A stretch of DNA of 64,000 bases from Paraescarpia echinospica (lineage: Eukaryota > Annelida > Polychaeta > Sabellida > Siboglinidae). The notes under the pieces were generated by a model, which was given only the letters and a program-made list of their open reading frames with translations, was not told the DNA's origin and ran no database searches. The stretch lies in contig CM034531.1 in the NCBI GenBank assembly GCA_020002185.1, forward strand, positions 71,116,049-71,180,048, written 5' to 3'. The stretch's first letter is position 1. Each line of letters opens with the position of its first letter. Of this stretch, positions 12,301 through 22,500 are shown piece after piece. A program made the position numbers and the translations under genes.

Positions 12301-14518
12301 ATTGTTGTGTTGTCTTTATTTCAGTCTCTGGGGTGTACTCTGTACATGAGGTCATTGTTGTGTTGCCTTTGTTTCAGTCTCTGTGTTGCACACTGTACAC
12401 AAAGTTATTGTTGTGTTGTCTTTGTTTCAGTCTCTGGGTGTACACTGTACATGAGGTCATTGTTGTGTTGTCTTTGTTTCATTTTCTGTGTGTACACAGT
12501 ATATGAGGTCATCTTGTTGTGTTGTCTTTATTTCAGTCTCTGGGTTGTACTCTGTACATGAGGTCATTGTTGTGTTGTCTTTGTTTCAGTCTCTGTGTTG
12601 TACACTGTACACAAGGTCATTATTGTGTTATCTTTGTTTCAGTCTCTGGGTTGTACACCATACATGAGGTCACTGTTGTGTTGTCATTGTTTCAGTCTCT
12701 GGGTTGTACTCTGTACATGAGGTCATTGTTGTGTTGTCTTTGTTTCAGTCTCTGTGTTGTACACTGTACACAAGGTCATTGTTGTGTTGTCTTTATTTCA
12801 GTCTCTGGGGTGTACTCTGTACATGAGGTCATTGTTGTGTTGCCTTTGTTTCAGTCTCTGTGTTGCACACTGTACACAAAGTTATTGTTGTGTTGTCTTT
12901 GTTTCAGTCTCTGGGTTGTACACTGTAACTGAGGTCATTGTTGTGTTGTCATTTTTTCAGTCTCTGTGGTGTACACTGTACATGAGGTCATTGTTGTGTT
13001 GTCATTGTTTCAGTTTCTGGGATGTACACTGTACATGAGGTCATTGTTGTGTTGTCATTGTTTCAGTCTCTGCGTTGTACACTGTAACTGTGGTCATTGT
13101 TGTGTTGTCATTGTTTCAGTCTCTGTGGTGTACACTGTACATGAGGTCATTGTTGTGTTGTCATTGTTTCAGTCTCTGCATTGTACACGGTAACCGAGGT
13201 CATTGTTGTGTTGTCTTTGTTTCAGTTTCTGGGATGTACACTGTACATGAGGTCATTGTTGTGTTGTCTTTGTTTCAGTCTCTGGGGTGTACACTGTACA
13301 TGAGGTCATTGTTGTGTTGTCTTTGTTTCAGTCTCTGGGGTATACGCTGTACATGAGGTCACTATTATGTTGTCTTTGTTTCAGTCTCTGGGGTGTACGC
13401 TGTATGCAATGTGTTTCCACGAGTCACCCTTCGACCGCGCCCACCAGAGGGGTGACAGCATTGCCCTGGCCGTCCTGGGTGAGAACATACAGATCCCAGA
13501 TTCATCATTGTAAGTGTCACGGCCTGCACCTCTCCATATGCATCTGTTAAATGTGGAGCATTATAAATGTGCCTCCCCTCTATCGCCGAGGTCCACTTGC
13601 CTCTCTCTGTGTTCCTTCATGTCCTTGGACAATTGTCCTCTGATCTACCCATTGGTAATGTTTTAAAAACATGACAAAAGTAGTTATTTCAAATTATTTA
13701 CTTTTCTCAGTGTACAAATTAAATGGTGAAACTTTCTCTAGAGGGTGCCACTGTTGCATTATGTTCAATTTACTGGAAAGCGGTGATTACCGTGAAATTA
13801 TTATCGGCAGCATGCAGTGCCATAATTAGCAACAGTAGAAATTAATTGGTCAGTGGGAACAAGTTTTAAGGTAGAAATAGTGTAATGTTGATAATAGTTG
13901 TCTGTGGTGTGTTGCTCCGTGGGTGGTGTAGACTAGTAACAAAAAACAGCTGTTTATAGCTTAGTCTCCCTCATTATATAGGTCAAGAAACTAAAAAAAT
14001 ATTCACATGATTGTGTGTATAAAACTGTCCTGTATTTAAAAAGCTAGAATACTAAAGTAAACATGTTATATTTTAAATATGTCTATTAGTGTTTGAGCTA
14101 CTTATGGAATTGCTCCATACCTCCCTACATCATCATCATAAAATAATGATACAAAAAGGTATAATTTTTTCCAGAGAAAGTGTGTCTGATGTCTCAATCT
14201 ATAGTGATATATAATAATTATTGCCAGCTACTTGTCACAAGCAAAATGTTTTCCTTTTTAATAGCTCAATATACACTACACAGGCAGCAGTACCATTATT
14301 TTCATGCAATTTTGTTATACCATGTACATTAATTTTTTTTAGACCTTGTTCCTTGAACTAGTTTTGACCCAGTTCTCTGACCCACTTGCAGATACAACAC
14401 AGAACTAACTGACCTGGCGTTGGCCATGCTTTCACTGAATGCATGCGATCGCCCAGACATTGAGACTGTCCTTCAGAGGGTTTGTGTTCTCTCACGCAAA
14501 CAACAAAACCGCATCTGA
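3335..14518 (+). CDS. STK16: STK16-type serine/threonine kinase, complete, seven exons
   Basis: Coding exons are 3335-3411, 4017-4251, 5063-5205, 7983-8103, 8686-8781, 13385-13509 and 14392-14518. All are GT-AG with compatible phases and give 307 aa (human STK16 is about 305). Visible motifs: N-terminal MGCVCS with Gly2 and nearby Cys, fitting the N-myristoylation and palmitoylation known for this family; glycine loop GEGGFSYV (24-31); ALKR with Lys46; catalytic HRDIKPAN (151-158), its Arg codon split by intron 3; DFG (171-173); APE (205-207); and the family signature WSLGCTLYAM at the exon 5/6 junction. STK16 (NAK family) is a Golgi- and membrane-associated kinase. The ATG is the one that gives the acylation signal, and a possible 3' splice site (ttctgcag) lies just upstream of it. 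Introns 1, 3 and 5 carry minisatellites. Those in introns 3 and 5 overlap the coding exon edges. Confidence 0.94.
3672..3978. repeat. 20-bp minisatellite in STK16 intron 1, about 15 copies
   Basis: The unit atttatgaacgtatgtgtag is almost perfectly repeated. It lies inside intron 1, about 40 bp before exon 2, without touching the exon. Each unit contains a donor-like gtatgt and an acceptor-like tgtgtag. Confidence 0.95.
5180..7113. repeat. 42-bp minisatellite spanning the exon 3 donor of STK16, about 45 copies
   Basis: The unit begins gtagatcacacacaccc and ends ccccgtcacccacag. The first copy's cactacccac..cacccacag is the last 26 bases of STK16 exon 3, and gtagatc is the start of intron 3. 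The exon-intron junction itself is therefore the repeated unit. Variants carry ctctctct or actccccttc in the middle. Around 5660-5830 the units are disordered. The length is a multiple of three, so the array has long open frames on both strands. These are by-products of the repeat and not genes. Confidence 0.95.
7121..7982. other. Remainder of STK16 intron 3
   Basis: This is AT-rich intron sequence. Near 7690-7830 there is a stretch ending in ttattattatta repeats after cctgttgtacatctatggc. It resembles the 3' tail of a LINE or SINE. No coding feature is seen. Confidence 0.4.
9146..13404. repeat. 53-bp minisatellite spanning the exon 6 acceptor of STK16, about 80 copies
   Basis: The unit is tctctggggtgtacactgta + catgaggtcattgttgtg + ttgtctttgtttcag. 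Exon 6 begins tctctggggtgtacgctgta directly after tttgtttcag, so each unit repeats the polypyrimidine tract, the AG and about 20 exon bases. Copies vary (for example cacaaggtca, gtaactgagg). A segment starting near 9146 recurs about 2,194 bp later from near 11340, so there is higher-order duplication inside the array. The many open frames (CFSLCVVHCT-like) are artefacts. Confidence 0.96.
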
Positions 14519-15781
14519 AACTGTCAACCCAAGTGAACTTAGTGTGACCTCTTTCTGAACTCAGTTCAGACTTAGTTCACTGGGGACCTTGGATCAGTAT
14601 TCCATCCTCGTTCAATGCTTGAATGTGCAGATGTTTATGTTTAGCATGTTAATAAGTCAGTGGGCTGGCTGTTTTAATTGTGGACCAATGCTTATTTTTA
14701 GGAAGAGAAAGCTGTTATGACATTGATGATCTGAGCTAGCTGGGTTATTTTAAAAGATACAGGAGACTAGCCAAATATGCTGGCTTGTTGATGGAGTATG
14801 ATATGTAACAGTCGACATCATATACTTATGAGTGAGTAGTTCACATTGGAAAGACACGATAAGGTAGACAGTAAGAAAGAATTAACAATTCCAGAACAGG
14901 GACAGCAAACTCCTTCTTCAAATCATTCTTGGGAGGTATAGCTGTGATATTGGGTTATCTGTCGTCTTGTGGAACATAATTAAAGGGTGAGCTGCAATAT
15001 TTTAATTGTTAATTATTTTCATTATAATGACGAAAGATGTTCATCATTTGGATGAGGTAACCTAATAATTTGTGATTGGCTCTAAGATTGGCTAAGTCAG
15101 AAACCAAGCAACCGATATGATGTGCCAGAGGGAGCTACAGATGTTTGATGAAGATTATGTTAAGTTTGAAAAGTTAGCAACACTGTGCATGTTACCAAGA
15201 TAGTTGCAAGCCATATAAACTGTCACTGATCAGTTGGGAAGTGAGATTTTTCATACAATGGGTAGTAGTATGGTGAAATAAACAATAGTGTTACGGATCT
15301 CTCCTGGTGTTATAGATGGTCCTCTGGAAGTTTGGCATCCGAGGTGCAAAGCATTTAGAAGGAGTAGCATAAAAAACATTCACAGGATACACGCGCAAGC
15401 TTGTTTGTATATGTATATATATATAGAAGCTCAAGTTGTGCTTAGTGACTATTGGTATGATCTGGTTACAGTTCTAAGAGGTAGTGGAGGGGGAATCTTT
15501 GGAAAGAAGTATCCAAAAAAGGATAGTTACATAGAAAAAATATTGTTAAATGCATGTTATGTATGTTTTCAGAGAATATATAGTTTGTATTTTTACGACA
15601 CTTGAATTAACAAAAATCAGCTTACTTTGTTGTACAGTACTACATGTGCTATTTGCCTGGACTATGTCCGTGACATTCTGTTAGTGAACTCTAGTGAGTT
15701 GTGGCTTAAGTGATTGTATATATGGTTTCTATACAATTATACACACTGGAGGTGTTTATTTTAAATGGATTACTTGAGTAT

Positions 15782-15960
15782 GTCGGGTGCAGTAGTGAGA
15801 AGGGTGTTGTACTCCCTGTCCAGAGTATCAAGGTTCGAAACTACTTGCCAGACAATTTTGTATAATCCACACTGCCTCAGTTCATTCAGCTGTAAAACTG
15901 AGTACTTCCTGTACAAATAGTCTTCTCACAGTAATGGCAGCAAGGTAGATATACAACAGA
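15782..15960 (+). mobile_element. tRNA-derived SINE fragment
   Basis: A pol III B-box-like motif, aaggttcgaaac, follows a tRNA-like head (ggtgcagtagtgagaagggt). Downstream, cagttcattcagctgtaaaa and gagtacttcctg match the body of the SINE on the minus strand at 34198-34493. Confidence 0.6.
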
Positions 15961-16504
15961 TCGGCCAGTGTAAATAACTTTGACTGTTCTTATGGACTGG
16001 ATGCTGCATTACACAAGAACTTGTCTTTATATGTATCAGTCACCGAATGTGTATGAAAATATGTATGGGCATGCAGACAATGAACAGAGAATTATGTTGA
16101 CATGTGTGTATGTTTGTGCATAAATTTGTTTTTATGTACATCAGTATATGCATATACACTGTATACATGCAATGGTTTAGCAGCTTATATTCACGTCAAA
16201 ATGAAAGTTGTGTGGATGACTTTGGTGAAAAATGATCTGAATTATACATGTAATAGGAGAGGATTATCAATTGAATGAATATACTTATGGGGATTGTGTC
16301 CAACTGATGACAATGGTATGATCAGGAAGTGCCTGTGTACATGAAGGAATGTAAATTAAACTGGCTGTGAATGTTCAAAGTGGTAAAATGTTTGAGAAAT
16401 TATTTGCTACTTTGCAATGACTGACAATTGCTAATAAAAATAATATATAGAGTGGACTTTTGCTATAAGAACTATGTTGGAAGGGCTCCTTAATGTTATA
16501 TCTG

Positions 16505-16660
16505 ATTGTCATTATTTATTATTATTATTACAATGCATTTATAGAGCGCCGTGTGTCCGGATAACAAATCTGATCAAAGGGGTACATAAGACAATACAGG
16601 CCAGAATGGAGATTTCAAAGTTGTTCTTTTTAAGGAGACATATTTATATCGATATTAAAT
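16505..16660 (-). mobile_element. SINE/LINE 3' tail
   Basis: On the minus strand it reads ggcgctctataaatgcattg followed by taataataataa, a common 3' end of invertebrate SINEs and LINEs. A related tail is seen at about 42380-42470. Confidence 0.45.
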
Positions 16661-16830
16661 ATTGATATTAATATTAATCTTTATGCAGGTACCAGGCATC
16701 TTTATAGTGAGAGATCACACAGTATAAAAACGCCATGTTTCACTGGATGTGGGTTAGGTATTGCATTGATCAAACATCATATTTAATAATGAATATCAAA
16801 CAATTCAGAAACGGATAAAAATTGCTTGTA

Positions 16831-18762
16831 TTAAGTTGTTGAGATACGCTTTGATGGGAACTTGAGCAGGAAGTCCCCCATTGTTTCTGCTGTGACGTAT
16901 TTGAGGTTAAAGTCCTGCAGACAGCTCATGCTGCGATCCTCTCGCGTCAACCGCAGGATCTGCAGTAGATCCCCAGTGTCACTCGCAGTGATCCCCAATC
17001 GCTTCAGGCAGTAACACGAGTGCACAACCAACATCACCCCGTCAATGGTTATCCTCGGGTTCTTCGTTAAGTTCAACATTATGAGCCTCCTGCAGTGACT
17101 GGCAATGGAGATCATTGATGAGTCGGTCAGCCCTGAGGTTGACATTGATGAGTTGCCTGAAATGTCAAGCACCTGGAGCAAACTGCATCTCCTAGCAACC
17201 ATTTCTATGGCGGCATTACTTAGGAGGTAACAGCCACGGACAGAGATATAGCGCAGCAGGGGGCAGTGCCGGGCGATCTGCTCAATGGAGCTGTCATCCA
17301 TCTGAAAGCAGAAGCTCAAGTCTATGATGATTAAGCTTGTGGTGTTTTGTGATGTTGAATCTGTTGTAGTTTTTGAAGATGCAGAGTGCCTTGAGTCTGA
17401 TTCACAGTGGTGGGACAAACATTGAGATGACGTGGAAGCGATGTTTGTCTCTGGATCACTGTGTGGCTTCGTATCATGTAAACGAAAATCTGATGGATTG
17501 TTGCTGGTGAAGCTGATGCCTGTCAGGTTTTCGGAAGTCTCAATTTGGAGACACTGAAGTCTTTGACACTGAGCCAGCAGCCGCTTGATGCTTGCTGCAG
17601 TCAGGTGGATTACTTGCGATGCTGTCAGCCTCTCTAGTTGAGAACAGTTGTCAGCAATAGCAATTACAGCCCTGTCGCTCAGTTCTACACATCCTGTTAT
17701 ATAAAGTGACTTCAGATTGCTGCATCCTTCAGCCAGGACCTGTATGCCAGTATCAGTAACACCAGGACAGTAGCAGATCTTGAGTTCTTGTAGTTCAGCA
17801 CTGTACATCGCCACACTCACCAGACCTGCGTCTGTCACACTGCCATTGTATGTTGTACTCTCGTTCAACACAAGATGCCGAATCTTCCGACACGCCTTTA
17901 CGGTCTGTATTATACCTATGTCAGTGACCTTTCTGCATCTGGACAGGTTGATACTCAAGAGCTGTGTGCACGTCTCCACAAACAGTGTCAGTTCGACATC
18001 GCTGATGGATGTTCCGCTCAAGTCTAGGTGAGTTAAGTTAGTGAGCATTGCTGCAGAAGCTACCAGTCCTTCCCCGGTTACCCACACACAGCCAGGGATC
18101 TCCAGGATGTGCAGATTTCCTTGGAATTTCCTGCATATCGCCACCAAGACTTCGTCATCAAAAACATTTGAAGAAATGCGTAGTTCAGTGATATGAGGAT
18201 TACTGTGGGCAACTAGCTGGATTCCTTCGTTGCCATCTTCTGGCTGTTCTATGCAGTCTTCATATGGGTCAGAGAACCGTCTCAGATAGTGGAGCTTGCG
18301 GAGTATCATATACGCGTGTGTGATGAAGGGACAGCGGTTACAGGTGACGTACTCCAGTCTCGGGTGCCCGGTAACGATCACATGTAATCCTGTGTCCGTG
18401 AAGTTTGTGCTGCAAATGTCAACTCGCTTCAAGTTGCGACATACTGCGAGTGCGCTGAATGCCGAGAAGTCGGTGAGCAGGGTGCAACCGCGCAGGCTAA
18501 TCTCTTTGATGTACACCCCGACTCGCTCCACCGCAGCTGACAGGGCAACGTCTGTGAGGGTGTCGCATTTACCCGACAAATCGAGCTGCTGCCACAAGGA
18601 GTAATCACAACTCAATTCCTGCCAATAGGTGCACGTCTGTCTTACTGCCAAGCACAAATCGTCTAATGTCAACTTGCCAAAAATTAACAGTAAGACGTTT
18701 TCAGGGATATTTTCGATGCTCAACTCGGACGTTAACGATAACGTTGTCAGTGACGCTTCCAT
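16831..18762 (-). CDS. F-box and leucine-rich-repeat protein, single exon
   Basis: This is an intact frame of 643 aa from ATG at 18762 to TAA at 16831. An in-frame TTG lies four codons upstream, but the first ATG gives MEASLTTLSL. Residues about 18-60 form an F-box (IENIPENVLLLIFGKLTLDD.. LWQQLDLSG). The rest is a run of AMN1/FBXL-type cysteine-containing leucine-rich repeats such as LKSLYITGCVELSDRAVIAI. A Ser/Thr-rich, low-complexity insert at about 427-474 interrupts the repeats. F-box/LRR proteins act as substrate receptors of SCF ubiquitin ligases. The F-box would bind SKP1 and the repeats a substrate. I cannot assign an FBXL number. Lack of introns may mean an old retrocopy or an ancestral single-exon gene. 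It is divergent from DLEC1. Confidence 0.9.
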   Translation of the reverse strand: MEASLTTLSLTSELSIENIPENVLLLIFGKLTLDDLCLAVRQTCTYWQELSCDYSLWQQLDLSGKCDTLTDVALSAAVERVGVYIKEISLRGCTLLTDFSAFSALAVCRNLKRVDICSTNFTDTGLHVIVTGHPRLEYVTCNRCPFITHAYMILRKLHYLRRFSDPYEDCIEQPEDGNEGIQLVAHSNPHITELRISSNVFDDEVLVAICRKFQGNLHILEIPGCVWVTGEGLVASAAMLTNLTHLDLSGTSISDVELTLFVETCTQLLSINLSRCRKVTDIGIIQTVKACRKIRHLVLNESTTYNGSVTDAGLVSVAMYSAELQELKICYCPGVTDTGIQVLAEGCSNLKSLYITGCVELSDRAVIAIADNCSQLERLTASQVIHLTAASIKRLLAQCQRLQCLQIETSENLTGISFTSNNPSDFRLHDTKPHSDPETNIASTSSQCLSHHCESDSRHSASSKTTTDSTSQNTTSLIIIDLSFCFQMDDSSIEQIARHCPLLRYISVRGCYLLSNAAIEMVARRCSLLQVLDISGNSSMSTSGLTDSSMISIASHCRRLIMLNLTKNPRITIDGVMLVVHSCYCLKRLGITASDTGDLLQILRLTREDRSMSCLQDFNLKYVTAETMGDFLLKFPSKRISTT

Positions 18763-19035
18763 TTCTACCGCCAACGGGCCTGTTGTTTATTGTCGCAAAT
18801 TCCACGTAAACGCATAATCCAGTCTCTGCGCGTTATTTTTATAACACCTGTTATATATACATTTAATATGCACCCATGAATTTATTCTAAAGTTATATGT
18901 AAACATTTAAAACTGTCATCGTTCGTTTGCGACATGTAGCTCTTCAGCGATGACGTTTAGAAATGTCGTAGCAACTTACTGAAAACAAACATGGCGGTCT
19001 TCGATGATCGATATCGAACTTATACTAAATGAAAC
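18763..19035. promoter_or_regulatory. Divergent promoter with YY1-like site and 5' exon of DLEC1
   Basis: Only about 220 bp separate the F-box start codon from a putative DLEC1 leader exon that ends at 19035 (gaaac|gtgagtagg). The motif aaacatggcggtc at about 18987-18999 fits the YY1-type initiator (AAnATGGCG) often found at TATA-less start sites. The ATG in it opens a 13-codon upstream frame that stops (TGA) inside the same exon. The leader would join to an acceptor at 19470. Confidence 0.5.
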
Positions 19036-19500
19036 GTGAGTAGGTTTTACTTATTGTTTATCGTTCATGTAATTAAATTTCGCGTAATCTTTATTAACAA
19101 GTAATACTACAAGACTACTGATAGGCATTACATTTAATGTATTGCGTGCTATTGACAGGTTAAACGTATAAATTTTCTCGACATGCACATCTTTCCAGCT
19201 CAGCTGGCACATACTTCACTGACAGAGCCGGACTGTCACCTTGTCTACACTAGTTTCTAAACAGACACCCTGTCAGTGTCACAGAAACCGTACAAGAAGT
19301 ACAAACTAACAGTCTAATTCTAACTGACGGCCCACTGTAGCTAATGTTTCATAATTCAGCTCCCATTTGGCATTTCAGGCCACATAATTCCATGACCGTG
19401 CATGACGACTGACGTAGTATTGTTTACAACAGGGCAACTGATTTTGTTAGTATATGACTAAAACCTACAGGTGAATGATATACACAAGAAGAGGACAAAG

Positions 19501-22500
19501 ATGACAACTTCAGTGCCAGGCAGCCCCTTGAAGTCTTCCACATCATCTCGGAGCTCTGAGCCGTCTATGTTTGTACAACAGCCGAGTTCCTCACGCTCTC
19601 AGGACGTCTCCCATCTTCTCACCAAGATATTCCGTCAGCTGTACACACATGACTCAGTCCCCTCCGACACTGTCGAGTACCTGAACACGTCACGCGGCAG
19701 CAATGACACGTATCACGAGGAATATGTCAAAGCCCTCCAGAAGGTAAGCTGTTGTAATGACAGTTTAAGCTACCTGAGGAGTGGTCTCTAAGTTCACAAA
19801 GTCTAACCACCACAGACCCCTACCCATATTTAATGCTTTGCATTTTTTAAGGCTTTTTGGACCATTGTGACTGCCCTGAGCACTTCAATTTTTTGTTAGT
19901 CTTATTTCAGAATAATTTTTTTGAATTGAATTGAATTTTATTCAACATAACATACATACATATACAGCATAATTCCTATAATGCATACTAAATAATATAG
20001 TATATAATATATTGAAATGTTATAAAGGAAAAATGCAAGAAGTGCAATACTTATAGTTAGCATTTCCCTTTCCATAATACATGTACTTAATTTAAAAGAT
20101 AATTTGACGAATGAGGTACATGAAGTATAATTTAATACTCCTTATTTTAACATAGGACTTATACATGCTAATAAGCATGTTTTACTAATTATAGACAATG
20201 CAGACTTGATGACATCAGTCATCAGACAGGAACAAGTATCTTTGATGTAGATAAATTTGACACATAAAAGGATTTGAACATGATGTATAACAAATGAGTA
20301 AAAAAAAAAAAATATATATATATATCTATTTTTAAGAATTCGAAGAGTACATAATGTATTTATTGACCAATAGGAATAAGTATCGTTGATGTATGAATAC
20401 TTTATACAAAATTAAGATTTGAATACGATTATAGCGATAAAATAAAATGTACTATATATTGTATTTACTGACCAGTAGTGATCTATACCTTTTCTTAAAG
20501 GCAATTACATTAGTGCAATTTTTGATATTTGTATTTAAACAATTCCACATATTGACATTTATACTGATACACATCGCTTTCAGAGTTGTTCTGCAATACT
20601 TAGATTCAAAGTTATTTTCTTTACGAGTATTGTGGGCATGAGTGGTGTTTACCACTTTAAAATGAGAAAGAAAATTATTTGGCATTAATCTGTTATATAT
20701 TTTATACATTATGACCATGGATCAGGTCAAAAAAATTTTGCAAAAAATAAAACCTATCTACTAGGACAAGTAACCTTATTTATACAAATCTTTTATTTAT
20801 TCAAGATTATGAAGTCATCAAACAAAATATTAAATTGATTTTCAGTTGAGTAAAAATTTGCCAACACAATGGCGAAAGTTGCCCACCTCTATATACAGTC
20901 GTGCCTCGTTATAACGTGGATTCGGCTATAACACGGTCGGACGAGGACCCCAAATTTCTGCCACCAGGGGGGAAATGGGTGCTGTGGCAAACTGTATTAA
21001 CACAATATAATCTGTCAATTGTTTTGTGTGAAGTTATCCCTGTCTTTGTCCACTACATGTGTATTTTGAAAGACTAGTTGGCAGACAACAAATTGACGAA
21101 CAACTGCAACGAATCAAGTGTGAGGCAGTTGTTTATTCTGCACTGCCAATGCTATCAAAGGTATAAGTTTCTTTGCCTATAATTATTGTTACTTTTAACT
21201 TTAGGAACAGTAAATGTGGAGTGACGTACTGTTTGTTTCACGCTGACATCAAACGAATCGTTTCCATTCTGCTAGTCATGCGCATGGCTTCCGTGGATCA
21301 CAGGTTCGCCTGGTTTTGGCACCGGGCGGCTTGTAAAGTGCAATTGAAATTCACAAATATGCCTTGCTTAAGAATGGGTTAAATACGTTTTAATGCAGGT
21401 TGGTAGGCAAGATCAGTATGCTAACATTGCGTAACAAATATTAGCTTTTCGCTGCGATGAACGCAAAGCTACTGCCTGTACTGGTGCACCAGAATATCAG
21501 TTCGTCAACCGCATATGAATTGGCGAATCTTAAATTTACGGAATGGTAAATGTGCTTTCTAAATTGGTATTTTGATATTGATTGAAAGACAAAGTTAAGC
21601 CAATTGTGAGCGTACTTATAGCTTATTCGGCTGCTGAGTACCGGGTTATTATTTTAGATCTTACGTCAGCAGTACCATATTATCGTTCAGTTGACCGTGG
21701 CCTGTTGGTCCATTGTTTATTCAAAAACGATACACTATTCATGAATTTTAGTCAGTTCAACATTCAACAGTGTCCAACAGTATATGACATTTAAACAAAA
21801 TACACATTGACTTTGGCTGGCAGCTTAGTAAGCTTCATAAACTGCATATAGACTGTGCGATGTGCGCACTCTGGCTTCAATGGCATTCTTCGTGTAGCAG
21901 CGGTGCCAGTCGTAATCGTAGCGCCCCTGACAGCAGATACGGGAATGCGTTATCGCATCACGTTTATAACACGCCTCGTTTATAACACGGATTCATTTTG
22001 TGGACCCCGACTACCGCGTTATAACGAAGCGCGACTGTACTATGCATTTTAAGGCTGCTCGTATTTTCATATGTTGCCTGATCTGATTCATGATCAGTCA
22101 AAATCAGTCCTGTTGATGGTTCCAACAAAGAAATGCACTAATTGTTGCAAAACCGGGACATTTGAAATCAGTTGCTGCAGTTTATATCTTAGATCATTTT
22201 ATTTACTCCATATTACCGCAGTTCACTCAGCTGTACAAATGAGTATCTGACTAGAGACAGTGACGAATATGTGAATGGAAAATCTTCACATGGTAATTGC
22301 AGCATGGCTGAATGCTTTCCTGATATGTAACATTGCTGTTGCATATCTGCAGGATGAAGTGTGAAGTACTACTCCAGTATGTGGTACTAAATACAGGCAC
22401 AATACAGCAATACATCCTTGCACGCCAGGAGGCACTGTTGATTCAGTCTCAGTACTCCCTCACAGATCGCACTGGAGTTCAATTCAGCCAATGATGTTTG

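Larger units (their letters stand above)
14519..16830. other. Intergenic region between STK16 and the F-box gene
   Basis: It holds presumed STK16 3' UTR, then AT-rich sequence. I recognise no coding exon. It contains a SINE head at 15782-15960 and a SINE/LINE-type tail near 16505-16660. Confidence 0.6.

Noticed and set aside
9162..13550. Many overlapping open frames rich in Cys/Phe/Leu/Val
   Set aside because: They are readings of the 53-bp array, duplicated with the array. Only the last exon (13385-13509) codes for a known protein.
15288..15605. Open frame of 105 codons after STK16
   Set aside because: It begins with a non-ATG codon, is AT-driven, has no recognisable domain and no splice context.
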